Assembly (NCBI GenBank): GCA_000708835.1
Contig: DF236996.1
Location: 188,160 to 252,159, forward strand
From: Klebsormidium nitens
Taxonomy: Eukaryota; Streptophyta; Klebsormidiophyceae; Klebsormidiales; Klebsormidiaceae
DNA: 64,000 nt
Reading direction: 5' to 3'
Shown here: in pieces, positions 1 to 12,300 of the stretch
Layout: each line of letters begins with the position of its first letter
Numbering within the stretch: the stretch's first letter is position 1
Made by a program: the position numbers and the translations under genes
The notes under the pieces: generated by a model
What the model was told of the DNA's origin: nothing
The model's input: only the letters and a program-made list of their open reading frames with translations
The model's database searches: none

Positions 1-19
1 TCACCCTTTCTCCCAACAG

Positions 20-3000
20 GATGTACATAGAACGTTTCCCGGGCACCCCTGGCTGGACTCCGAAGAGGGGAAAACGCTGTTGCGACGGGTGCTCGTTGCA
101 TACTCCTGGCGCAACCCCGGCGTCGGTTACTGCCAGGTCAGTGGCACGTGCCTTTCTGCCTGCCTGGCCTGACACAAGTCCTGGATTTGACGTGCTGCCT
201 GGAGCTTCCGCGGTTTTATTCGGAACTCAAGCCGTTTGGATAGAACGGGCTTGTAGTCGTCGCTACAAGTGGAATGTACGAGGACCTGAATAGGGAAAGG
301 AACCGAATGTGAACGATCGGAGAAGTCTCCGGGCTTTTCCGACCAGCTCATACGAGCAGCTGTGACGATAGCGGCGACTTCTCCTTACTGGCCTCCTCTG
401 CTGTCGCTTATTGTGAGCGGCCGAGGGGTTTCGGGAGGAGCCGAGTGCCTTGTCACCAGAAGTCTTTACAATTGCAACTTCTTCTTGCTTCTCTCTTCTA
501 TTGACTAATACTGACAGTCTGTCCCCTTGTCTACACTCTCTCGGTCTCTCATCTACCCAGTATTAGAATTAGTCTACGGATCTCTTGCTCTTACTCACGG
601 TTTGACCCTCAATTTTGGTTGTGTCCTTCCCCCAGCTTTTGCCCTTCCCTATCTCGCAGTTGGCCTCATCACTCTCCGTTCCATCCTGCAGCGTCCGTAC
701 TATCAGCAAGTCACAATGACTCTGTTCCTGCCCGTGTATCTGTTTATCTCGTTTCCCTTGACCCAGCGCTTAACACCCTTTGGTTGCAGTTCATGAACTA
801 TGATACGGCTTTCCTGCTTCTGGCCATGTACTTTCTCATCTCGTTTCCCTGAACCCAGCGCTTGTTTCCTTAACCTGCAGTCCATGAACTACGTAACGGC
901 TTTCCTGCTCCTGGTCATGCGGTCCGAGGAGCACGCCTTCTGGATGCTCGCTACCCTGCTGGAGGATATTCTGTACGAAGACTCGTACTCGGGGGTGAGA
1001 ATAGGCAGTGAAGTCGCCCCTCTGATAGAAAACTTTCATGATCAAAAGTGGTATCACCCGTCCAGTACAGGGATTGCTTGTTACTTCTGCGGAGGGTCTA
1101 CTGTAACTTGCAAGACCTTGCTACGCCATTCCGACGGGGAGTGATTGATTTGGAGAATTTCATCACGACCGATAAATAGTGAAAAAGCGTAGCTTGGGGC
1201 TGTCGGCAGGTCCTAATCAGACCCAACATATTCTGGCTGTGTTATGATACGGGCTTAGTTTTCGGTTCATCTCCAGAACTTGAAGTATCCCGCCTTCGGA
1301 ACAAAAAGCTGGATCAAGCACTGTGCGCACTTGCAAGATTTGGATAGGGTATGGGTTTCGAGTCCGGTTCGCGTTTCCCTCTATTCCGCTCGGTCATGAT
1401 GGAAAGGCATGACCCGTGTGCAGCCGGCTCAGCTGCTTTTCGTCGTCCCGCAGGACCTCTCAGGATGCCACGTGGAAACTCGGGTACTAGGGGAACTACT
1501 AGAAAAGAAACTGCCTAGGTGAGCAATTGTCATCACTTGGACTGTGACCCGTCACTCGTAGCCTCAAAAAGTCGGCTTGTCTGGAGCCGTTCACAGCGAT
1601 CCACCTTTAATCCGCACATGTCTCCGCCACATTGGTTGAATTCCTAGGTCGGCCATGCAAGTTGATGGCAAGAAGGCGATGAAACAGTGCGCACGATATG
1701 TGCTAGGGAAGTAGTCCTTTTGCGTTCCGACTTCGTCGTCACTGTGAAGGCTCTTTCTGCATTTCAAATTGTTTCACTGCACCGTTTGAAGACAAGTGGT
1801 CCACAAGCGTCATTCGCTGTCATAGGATACAGTACTATATACTTCTTCTTGCGGTCGATCTGGAGTTGTTGATTACAACTCTCCTACCCGAAATACAAAA
1901 TATCTTGCGTCAAAAGTCACACCCTGCCGTCGCGTGTCGATTAGACCCGTTCAATTACGACTCCCTGAATTCATACCAACCGAATCATCCATATTTTGCG
2001 TGTGCCACAAAGGGTTACAGACTTCCACCGGAGTGGCTCAATATTTCAGCAGAGCTTCCCCCAGAAACTTGGCAGTCCGCTTGCGGAAGAAGTTAGCCTA
2101 CCAGCATTTCGCTCGGGTCCGTAAGAAGCCCATTGCTTAGTCAGAAAGTTGCCGATAGTGTCCGCCGAACTGTTGAACAAAAAGTCTCGGCAGACCCAGT
2201 TTCCGCCATAAAGTGCCGTTTTTCCGATTCGTTGCGTTCTTCGATGCAACCACACTCATTTGAGAGCCCAGATGCAACTTCGATTATTACGTACTGAATC
2301 GGTTGAAATCTCGATGCTGCATCAAACCGAGCCCTAGCCCAAAAGTCAGATAACTTTCTGTTCCCCGCAGGTTGGCGGTGCTGCTAGAGAAACTAGGGTG
2401 CGAGCTGGCGCTCCTGTGTACAGAATGGTTCCTCTGCCTCTTCGTCAAAAGCCTGCCGCCAGAGGTGCGTGAGCGACGCCGGCCCACTTCAGATTGCTCT
2501 TGCTGACTACGGAATAAAGTTTGGCTTCTTCTGATGTTGGTTCTTGCGCCGGCAGCCTGTGTCGGAATTCGAAGGACCGGCCGTAACGCGTTCTTCGATT
2601 CATTTGGTACAATGATTCTAGAGTTTATGCGAAGGGGGTCAAAGGACAGGTTCTAGAAAAGACCACGAGATGAACTTGGTGCGAAATACCTTGCCTTCGG
2701 CTGGTTTGCACTCTCTGGGGCACTGCAAGCAAGGGATTGGCTGGCCGAAACTGTGCTTTGGAACATGCGTGTACTTTCCTGATACCCAACTCTTCCGAAC
2801 GGTCAGAAGTGATTACGCTTCCGGAAGCGCTTCACAAAAAGGTTTGTTAGTTTGAGCATAGACTCGTCACTGTCGATCGATAGTTTCGCTTCCCATCTTT
2901 TAGAGCACACGCGACCCTCTTAAGCTTGAGACGGGACCAGTGAACAGTCCCGAGATAGATCGGGCGGTCCGTATGGTCGGGCAGTCCAGGTTTAGTTGGA

Positions 3001-4839
3001 CTTTTTGATTTTTATGAGACGGTTTCAGCACAGATTGGCGGTTTCAGGTCTGAGCATGAGAAGATGAGCGATGTCCACAAAAGACTGATGGGCCCATTCT
3101 TACCGTCTCTCTTTCGACTGTAAAACCGTTTGGGCCAGCTTTGGAGCTCCTCTTCAACTCCACTCGTCAAGAATGTGGGTCTTCTCCTTCTTGTGTTGCA
3201 GCTGCCGTTATGTTTTACTCAATGCATACTTGTCCGTTTGCAGACAACGATGCGGATCTGGGACGTTCTCTTCAACGAGGGAGCGAAGGTCATCTTCCGA
3301 GTAGCGCTCGCTTTGTTGAAGGTATGCACGGGATACCTTGGATACCTCACAGGTTTGCGGATCAAACATCTGACTGTGTCGCTTTGCCGTGTGCCCGAAG
3401 GTATACATGCGCAATTTCTATGTCGGAGTTCAAACGTCAGATCACGGCGCATACAAGAGACTGAGCGACGCCGTGATTTTAGATCAATCTGGAAGGATAA
3501 AGTGCTGGACAGTGTGCCGTGTGAAGGGCTGGTTTAAGGGAGCGGCTGATTTTTATTACGTCAGCATCGGTAACAATGCTGGGGCATAGACTTTGATTCA
3601 AAAGATTGATAGCTAGCTGTGCTTGTGCCAAACACCTACATTGTTTTATCCTACTTTTTGCCTGGGGTACTTACATTTGGATCAAATCAGGGGCTTTCGA
3701 AAGATAGAAAGCTGCACGGGGCAGCTTTGACACAAAAATCTCTGTTTCCTAGAAGGCGGCCGTGGTTCACCAGCAGGACGAGCATTTTTTTTGTATTTAG
3801 AAAAGTCCGCCTCTCAGTGAACACTTTGCGACGACTAGACTTGGAAAGGAGAAAGTCATCCGAATGCCGTCTGATGCGAAATGACGCAAGAAGTGACCGA
3901 GGAGACTTTTGTCCTGCATCGGTCCTTGCATATTGCGCAAGCAAACAGAAAGTTTGGAATCACATGAACGAAGCGGAAGCAAACAAAGGTCTGTCCTTCT
4001 TTGTCTGTAGATGAACGAAGCGAACCTGCTGAAGACCAAGAGCGTCGGGGAGCTGATCCACCTGTTGCAGGACGCGACGCGGCATACATACGACAGGGAC
4101 GAGTTGATGAAGGTGAGCCGCGCGGCACTCATCAGCATCTGCAAAGTGCAGAATAAGGGATTTTGTAAAAGCCCCTCTCGTAGGAGGTGGCACTCCTGGG
4201 CAGTTGTTTCCAACGACTGCTTTTTGTAACAAGTAAGAGTTTGAGTACTAAAAGCGCCCGTATAGTCTCGTAAAGCAAACAGACTGATTTGAGGATCTGT
4301 GGTAAAGGTGAGCGAGCCACCAGAGCAGGCTAGAAGCGACAAATTCTGTGCCCTTAATGAAATACTCTCGGACAGTCGGCGTTCTGAAGACGGTATCTTG
4401 CGCATCGGGTACCATGTTGCTGAAACTCGGCAGTGGAGTTAGAACGTGTTGTCCTTCTAGGTGGTCACGTTGAGCAAACTGATTGACAGCCTAAGTCGTA
4501 ACAGCCCCAGGAGCTTTGGGGTCGATGCTGACCATCAAAGTTACACGAAAAAAGGCCAAGATGGAAGGCGTGAGTCTTTTAAGCTGATTTGGTTTTGTTT
4601 GGAATCCTATTTGTATTTTGCCTAGTTGTTGAAGCTGTACACGGAGGACAATTGTAGTATGCTTTGGAACAGACGTTGTATCCTCGTCTGATGCAGCGTC
4701 TCCTTGCTTACAGGTGGCGTTTGAAAAGTTGGGGTCGTTTCCGATGAAGAGTATACTGAAGCAAAGGCGGAGGCAACACCCCTTGGTTATGGCTGAGCTT
4801 CAAGACAGATTGCGAAAGCACGAAAATAAAAGCTCGTAA
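20..4839 (+). CDS. TBC-domain Rab GTPase-activating protein, 3' part (5' end outside window)
   Basis: Spliced gene with exons 20-136, 881-994, 1454-1518, 2371-2464, 3244-3321, 4011-4112 and 4714-4839 (stop TAA). Phases join cleanly into 231 residues. The protein is the catalytic half of a TBC (Tre-2/Bub2/Cdc16) domain, which accelerates GTP hydrolysis by Rab GTPases in membrane traffic. Exon 1 carries the arginine-finger block (DVHRTFPGHP) and the glutamine finger at its very end (VGYCQ). Later come SGCHVETRV, TEWFLCLFVKSLP and RIWDVLFNEGAKVIFRVALALLK, the usual TBC C-terminal helices. The protein ends shortly after the domain with a basic, glutamine-rich tail, as in plant and GRTP1-like members. 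The N-terminus lies upstream of the window, because a splice acceptor is visible at 17-19. Exon 2 is preceded by a degenerate copy of its own start. Family assignment is firm; the Rab partner cannot be told. Confidence 0.93.
746..880 (+). repeat. Ghost copy of TBC exon 2 start (92-bp tandem duplication)
   Basis: The intron end plus exon start at 838-925 (ATCTCGTTTCCCTGAACCC, then CAG, then the exon opening) has a diverged copy beginning at 746, exactly 92 bp upstream. The ghost keeps an acceptor at 787-789 and about 40 bp of exon-like sequence, then runs back into intron. If the ghost acceptor were used, the frame would meet the TGA near 850. Confidence 0.85.
3955..4000 (+). repeat. Short echo of TBC exon 6 start
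   Basis: The sequence ATGAACGAAGCGGAAGCAAA at 3964 resembles the opening of the true exon at 4011 (ATGAACGAAGCGAACCTG), 47 bp downstream, and is followed by a GT. It is probably another short tandem duplicate of an exon edge. The match is only about 20 bp, so the call is tentative. Confidence 0.5.
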
Positions 4840-6322
4840 CGCTCACTTAGAGATCATACTTACCTGCACTGCTTGTGCAAGGGTTTTACTAATATAGGTG
4901 GAAGGCCCTGACTTCCAAGAGCGTCTTGCTCGGGTCCAACATAAAGGTGTCAGGTTGGATTATCATGATGCCTATTCCGTGCTGCATGTCCCGGAGTCCA
5001 TGTTTGTACAGGCCATGATTTATGCTACCAGATCGAGTAGCTCCCGTCCGTATCGAGTCGCCCGAATGGGTATGCTGCCAACAGCTGGAGCTCTTTCATG
5101 CGCCCGGAGTTTTGCCGGCCGGCCATGCGAGCATTTGCATGCCGGCAGCCATCGGACCCACTAACCTCAAAACAATTCCCACTACATAGGCAGTCATTGG
5201 CGCCGGCACAGACACGCCAGCACCATATGTCAACTTTAAGGCCGCCATGTTTTACGAAAAGCTCTCTCAAACTGGCGCGGTTGTGTCGGTTGTTGATTTG
5301 TGGTCAACTGTCATTGTTGCATGATGCGTAGCTGGGACAGTAAGTTCTACCGTGCCTCTCAGCATGTGCAATTGTTACTAAAATTTGCAGGGCCGCGGCG
5401 GCCCATAGAACCTCACCCTGCCATGTTATTGTGATCAATTGGACCGGCGCCTTCGTAATCCCTCATATATGTACGATCTTGGTACGTGCAATCAGATGAC
5501 GGTACCGGCCAAAGTTTGCCGTGCGCATCGTCATATCTTCGAATGATTTGACACAGCTAGCAGTCTCAGTCTCGCTGCCAGCCTATGGAGTGTGACGGCA
5601 TGGGCAAACAACATGAACGGCCGGCCAGGCATGGAATGCCTTCAGGTTCTTTAGTGCAGATTCTGTGCTGATGATGCATATAATCCTGATCACCAGCACC
5701 GGAAGAAAAACGCGTGGCACCTACGAGGAGTTTTCTGGGTCTATGCCGCCCCATCTGCAACGATGGACGTGAAAGCAGTCGAATCAAGCACTTACTGCCC
5801 GACTTGGTCGCCGGCACGATTTAGGGACGGCCCGCATTTGCGGCCATGGCAGCGTGCAATACGAGCGAACCCCATCGTACGAGCTGGAGGGCTGGAGTTG
5901 GGAACCTCCCACACCGATCATCGGTTCCGGGCTTTTGCAATCGGGCTCACGAGTGCGCCGCCTTAGTGGAATGTCTGGTCGCAACGTAACACGGACATCA
6001 CATGATCATATCCAGATTCTGTGCATCTACAGCCAAGATAACGTGCGTCCGTTTCATTTCTCGTTTTCAGGTCCTGTCAAAGATCGACTCGCGCTTCAAC
6101 CCTATCGCTTCCAACAAAGTTGCAGACAAGGTCTCAGTTCAGACAAGTGTCAAAAGGCTCCCACGAACGGATCCAGATTCTGTCCAAGACTGAAGCCTGC
6201 TGACAGTGTACTGAAGCGGCATGGAAATCCAACAGGCTCAGACTCTACCCTTTTTGCATAATCTCGCAATTTATCTTCCTATCGGGCTCGCCTCCATGAT
6301 AGGCTTCGGGGCTGCAGCCAAG
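4840..6322. other. Intergenic, no gene recognised
   Basis: Between the TBC stop and the next ORF I see no exon chain, RNA gene or mobile element. The segment is rich in short palindromic words such as GCCGGCCGGC. It shares short phrases (ACCATATGTCA, GTACCGGCCAA) with the intergenic stretch at 8.6-9.1 kb, which may reflect common regulatory words or an old decayed repeat. Confidence 0.5.
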
Positions 6323-7041
6323 TCAGTGCCCTAAACGCGCCAACATCTTTTCTAGCACTTCCCCGACCTGGTCCCCATACTGTTGAAAGTGCCCCTCTGT
6401 GATCATCTCCCGGAGTTCATGAACGTAATCAGGAGTCAACTCCCGATGCATACCTGTACAATAACAGTTAAAGATTTTCTCTGTGTCAATGTACCCGGCC
6501 CCTAAGCCTGGGAGCTCAGCAGTCGAGTCGACCGCTTCTTCTGCCAACTTCAGCAGCGCATCTGCTTCCAGTACGTCCTCTTGATCGTACCACAATTCAT
6601 CGCTGCAATTGTAGAGAATCTTGATCAAGTTGCGGACCATCCGATGGAAGCTCGGAGCATCACACGCCAGAATGTACGCTCGTTCAAGGCCAACCACTGA
6701 GCTCGAAGACCGATCTTTCGGCGATTCTTTGGGTGGACCTCCTGGTAAAGAGTCGCCAGATCCCCGGTCACCCCCCTCTGTAAGCTGCTGCGTTTTTGCG
6801 GCCAGTCTCTCGTGCAAAGCGCTAAGAGCTTTCGAGTCAAAGTCCTTGGCCTTCTCATGGAACTGTTTGCAACTATCTTTGCATCTGTCATTCGGCGGAT
6901 TGTGCTTATGTCCACATTATCCAGACCTACTATTGTTCCCCAGAAGTGTCCAACAGCATAGTCCACAGCGCTCCGGAGCTGGTCCATTTCCGCAGTGCTC
7001 AACATCTTTAGAACTCTGAAGAGAGTCTGCGATACACTCAC
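6323..7041 (-). CDS. Unrecognised acidic protein, possibly frameshifted or spliced
   Basis: Two overlapping minus-strand frames look coding in succession. The upstream frame (about 7041-6900) reads LSTAEMDQLRSAVDYAVGHF. The downstream frame (about 6900 to the stop at 6323) reads FHEKAKDFDSKALSALHERL and then a helical acidic stretch including RMVRNLIKILYNCSDELWYD and LREMITEGHFQQYGDQ. The change of frame near 6880-6900 means either a very short intron, a frameshift mutation, or a start inside the second frame. The first frame has no ATG at its 5' limit, so an upstream exon may exist. The protein is rich in Leu, Glu and Asp, has no membrane segment or signal peptide, and matches no family I know. 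It lies tail-to-tail with the TBC gene. It may be a lineage-specific gene or a decaying copy. Confidence 0.4.
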
Positions 7042-9344
7042 ACTGAATCAATGGCTTGGTGGAAAGAAATCTGAGCAAGAAATGATGGAACCAATACGCG
7101 CTGCTTGTCAGTCTTCTCAGAGACGCAGTTTGGAGCATATCTTGGTGAGCGCGGTGGATCATCTTACGCAACCTCCGGAAAAAGCTGGAAACGGCGTACT
7201 ACCGGTAGATGCCAACCAGCTTAGTCCCCGGCCCCTTAGTCCATGCAGATTTCAACCAGCTATTGCGCCTTCCCATGAACAAAATCAGGTGTGGGACCAT
7301 GTCAGTGTGGACGTGAGACTATGTGTCTGTTTGGCCGCTCCAACCGGCCGCCACAGGGACGTCACAGGTTGGACGTCAGTGACTTGGACGCCTTAGGCTA
7401 GACCCGCGTGCATGGCGCGCGGCAGTTGTGGCCAGCTAAACCTCGAACCCCCGCAAGCTCGGACGTCCGCAAGCGCCGGGGCGTATGCCGCGTACGACTA
7501 CAGTTCACCAAGTTCGCTGGATTGATCGATCCCGGCCGCGCAGGCGGCAGGCGTGGCGGCCGCGGCAGGGCCGCTTCAAGCTGGTGGGGTTAGGGCCGGC
7601 CTGCCAGCTGGCAGCGGCACGGCCCACTGTGAGATCTGGACAGGCTGGGCCTGGGAGCCCGGAACCAAAGTTTGGTGTAGTTTGGTGTAGGGAGGCCTGA
7701 GACGAGATGGTCGTCCAGACTTTTCTTACTACGTGCAATGATTCTCCAACTGAAGAACCGGCAGTGTCTCGAACCCGGACCTGATGGGAAGAGTGAAGGG
7801 AGAGTGAAGGCAACCGCCACGTTCGTGAATACGACGAGCAACACGGTGACCGTGTGCTACGAGATGCCCAATATCAGTGTCCTTGTCTGATGCGGTAGGG
7901 GACTGATCCTGCAAGGCGAACGACATTTAGCGACAGATTAGTAGGAGCGAGTCCTTACTGAAATGCTGCTTGGTGCTATCGTGGCATGGCTGGCATCGAC
8001 AGATGAGCTGTAATCTGGAAAGACGACGTGGAAGAGATCGCAGGCCGCCGGGTAACGAGATACACCAAAGGACCAGGGTGTTGATGCTTGCTAGGAACCG
8101 ACTTCCACACTTGGTTCAACTTAACAATAGTGTGAGGTGGGACTGGAGAAGACCATTGAAGAGCCGTCGTTTTAAATCAGGTCTCTGAGAAGTGTCGAAC
8201 TACTGTCGGGGTCCCAATGACAGTATTAGCCATACAATTAGCTGGATCCAGCTTGTATGGCTTCAGTACAACAATGAAACATCTTGAGATGTAGGTGGCC
8301 GACCAAGCCGCGCAAAAACCGAGAAAGTCTAGGAGCAGCTTCTAAAATCATGCAGTCAGCCTGCAAAAGCGAGTGAACTTAAGCAGGTATTTGATCTCCC
8401 AATTGCTTGGACTAGTCGCTTCCTCGTGCCGCTCAAGTTCCTCAGTTTGCACCGTCACTTGGCGGGTTTAGCCTAGCTTTCACGTGTAGGTCAGAAAAAG
8501 GGCAATTTCCGACCCCTCATGCAACCTTGAAACTCAAGAACTTTCAGCGCAGAGACTTTTTCTCAGGCCCGCCGGCCCCTCTAATTACTCGGTGCATGAG
8601 GCGACTCTTTCGCCGTGGCGAAAACAGGGCAAAGTTGAAACTTGAATTGACCGGACCACCATATGTCACATGCTCGGCCGCCAGGCTTTTTTCAGCTTGC
8701 ATTTGGGATAACGCATACATGCGCTTCGTGACTCGCCGGCCACTGAGTGCATTACTTTGCAAGTGCATACCCTTAGCTGCACTCGACGTCGTCAGTCGTC
8801 CCGGGTCATGCGCCCCACTCATCGTGCATGGCCGGGCGTATACAACTCGGCAAATATTATGAGGTCGAGCGCGCGGCCCGAGCCCGCATATTGATGGGGC
8901 CCGTGTGAACTGATCACGGCCAGCAGACAAAAGCATGCACGTATCTATGGACGGAAGAGTTGTGCAGTACTTGTAGTTTCGAAAACACATTCAATGTACG
9001 ATCGCAGTATGTACCGGCCAATTTTGCAAGGAATTACAATTCCGTATGCTTTTGTAGCCACTTATACGGGGAAAGCGAGCGGCGACACATGTGCTGCTGC
9101 AGGGCATGGGATGCCGAGTTGAGCTTGTTGCAACAAAGTGTACTCAAAAGCATGTAGGGAGGTAACTGCACACATCCTCATTCACAAAGCAACGTATCTT
9201 GAATGCGCGGTGGAGCTCGTCAAGACGGGCCAACTGGCAACAGCCCGCCAATCTCGGTTTTGACAGACTAGTCCAAACTCAGCAATGCAGCCGTCTGTGC
9301 CGTATAACCGTCGGACTCGGCTCAAGCTAGAATACACGCAAGTA
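7042..9344. other. Intergenic, no gene recognised
   Basis: No exon chain is visible on either strand. There is a GC-rich patch at 7400-7640 and a perfect 10-bp direct repeat (GTTTGGTGTA) near 7671-7690. The segment at 8560-9130 resembles 5.2-5.6 kb in short words. The last 200 bp are the 3' flank of the MGDG synthase gene. Confidence 0.5.
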
Positions 9345-12300
9345 CTATACATAAACAACGCCCTTGCTACCGTACGCTTCTTGTGCCTTCCTCACTAGCT
9401 TGTCTAGGTCCCTAACAATGTTGAACACGGCGTCCGGCCTGCACAGAGCGACACCAGGTGTCAATCGATGGATCAGAGAGTGGCGTCGCGCTTCAGTCAA
9501 AGTCAATAGAAGAGCCCCGGGTTTCACCACACAGTTGGCAATGAATTCTTGCAACACAGCAACTGTTGACGAGGCTGCGGTGCACTTCGACGGGAGGAGG
9601 CTGCTTGCTATGTTGCAACCAACCACGGCTGGCGCGATGCCAGAAACTGCCGTCAGTCGGCTTTCAACTCTTGGCTCGACAAGAGGGTCTCGAGTTTTCG
9701 GTGAAACCGCTTTACCTCCTGCCTTTGATCAAATGAACGGGGATGAGGAAAACAAATGGCGGAGAGAGACTCGAAAGAGGGGAATCAGACAGATAGAGAT
9801 AGTGGCCAGCAGTACCTGCCCAGCTACGCGGGCAGTCCTTCGTGTGACGTCAGCTCGTGCTTTTGCTTAACGACCCACTCGGCCGCAACATTCAACATAT
9901 GGCAATTCAAAGCCTGACCCAAAGAAGTCTTCAAACCGAAGGCGAGCTGCTTGAGCGCCTTTTTTAATGGCTACAAGCTCTGCCAACGGGCAAACCACTC
10001 CCCTACGAACTTACGAAGAGACAGCAAACAAATCAAACCTTGTACCCAAGAATGCACGCACCTGGCCAGCTTGAGAGCCCGCTCCTTCATCGCGGTCAGC
10101 TCGCCCTTCTTCTCCCCGAACCACTCGGCCACAATGGTGGCGATCTCGGTGGGTACGTCACTGTACTTGCCACAGCCATTCTCCACGACGAACGGCACGT
10201 TTCCCGTCTCCTGCAGTATTTGAAACGCTGACGGTGAGACTTTTTTTAGAACGTCTTAGGAAAGACTTGTGGTTGACAGCAGTAAACAGGTGGTACGAAT
10301 CGATCTCGAATACTGACCGTGCCGTTTAAGATCTAGCCGCCGTTGCGTGAACGGCTTGCTCAGCAAGAGCAATGTAAGCTTTATCAATCCACGACAGTTT
10401 TACCTTACTCAAACACAACCGATTGCCAGGTATGTGACAGGCGGTGTGGGCAAGGCCCAGGTAGAAACTGCACTCTAAAGTCGTGCCTTGTACAGCTGGG
10501 AAGAGGAATCAAAAGAGGTGGTGGGGCATTGGCTCCAGGGTGCATAGAAGTGAGAGGCCTTACCTGCCCGGCAATAAAGTCATTGAGTACGATGGGCAGT
10601 CCCCGGATGAGCGCCTTGAAATCGAAATTGTACCTTGTATGTGTGGGAAAGAAGAAGTAAAACAACAGGTTGAGATTAGAGTTCAGGGTGCATAGAAGTG
10701 ACAGGGCCTTACCTGTCCAGCGATGAAGTCGTTCAGCACGATGGGCAGTCCCCGGATGAGCGCCTCAGCGATCGTCCCCGGCCCTGCCTTGGTGATGACG
10801 CAATCCGAGGCGGCCATCCACTCGGGCATGTTCTTCACGAAGCCCTGCACCTGCACGCATGAAGAGTATGATAGTCTGAAGCTGTTGACAATGATGTCAC
10901 TGCTTTGAGATGAGATTTGGAGTGGCCGAGCTCACCCGAGATACGGCCTGCAATCGGTTTGGCCAAGGAAGTTCGCAAGATATGGGTCAACGTGCTTGGG
11001 CACATAAATACTGCTTTGAAATTTGAGTAGTGCAAGCGAACACGCCAAGATCAGACAATCTGACGACGGACAAGAATTCAAGAAGGCACCTCAATAATAT
11101 CAGAGACGTCGTTGAATAATTGCGCAATAGATAAAACAGTTACGGTGCTTGGAACGTAGTCCCGGAGTTGCATCAGCTTCGCCATTGACTGCAACCGAAC
11201 AAAGAGGCACGAAACACATACAGTGTCGGCGAGTCGCTGCCGCAAATCGCCCGCCGGTGCTTGCTTCCGACGAGCAAAACCAGAACCAGAGAATTAAGGA
11301 AATTGTTCCCTTCACTTCTTGCTTGGCAGTGCAAGGTCAGATCCTAAACCAAAAGGGTGGTCCTCAAAAAGGTACGATATCTGTCGCATCAAAAACAGAG
11401 CCAGAAAGTTGGTCTTCCCAAAAGGTACTTACCTGCGTCGGCATGGGCCAATCCACCGCTTCTAGGATGGACTGCAGCTTCTTGTTTCGCCCGCAAATGA
11501 TGATCAGCTGCCCCAAGGGGGCGGTTCCGCTCGTCCCCCCGAGGACGTCCGCAAGTGCCCGGGCCGTCGCTTCTACGGGGCCCATGCCCTCCCCCCCGCC
11601 GATGAGAATGACAGCTGGCAGCGTCGGGTGCATCGCGAGCTGCTGCCGAAGCTCTTTCTGCAAAGGGGGGCACGGAAAGGCAGAAGTGAGGGGAGGGCAA
11701 TGAAGGTAAAGGTCAGAAGGGCACATGTCCTGCCCTACTTCCCGCCAATGAGAATGACAGCTGGCAGCATCGGGTGCATTCCGAGCTGCTGCGGAAGCTC
11801 TTTCTGCAATAGGGGGGGACGGAAGATTTAAATTGATTTCTGCTTTCGCAGCTTACTGAAGAGCGAGCGAGTGACTTTTGAGAGATGCACGGAAACACAC
11901 GAGGGTTTGCTGAAGAGGAAGGCAGCAGAAAGTTTAAAAGATAATAGTGGAGACTCACCCTGGGTGGTAGCTTGCACGCCATATCAGGGCAGATGGGCAG
12001 TTCATTGAAATGCAACTCAAACAACTATTGCAGTCTGGAGATCTAGGAAGGCGAAGAATGGAGACACAAGAAGACAAGAGAAGAAGCGCGAAAAGGCAAA
12101 AAACACGGAAACCGCTGCGAAAAAATAGAATCGAGCACCCTACAATGAGAAATGTCGAACCCTCGTCCCGTGTGACAGCTTCCGCACGAGGTCTGGGCGG
12201 ACGGGCAGTCCGGGCACGACTGACTACACTGTCAGGATTTTATAGACGCAGAACAGCAGGCAAAGACACGCGTATAGAGTGGGGAGGGGTGAGTGGAAGA

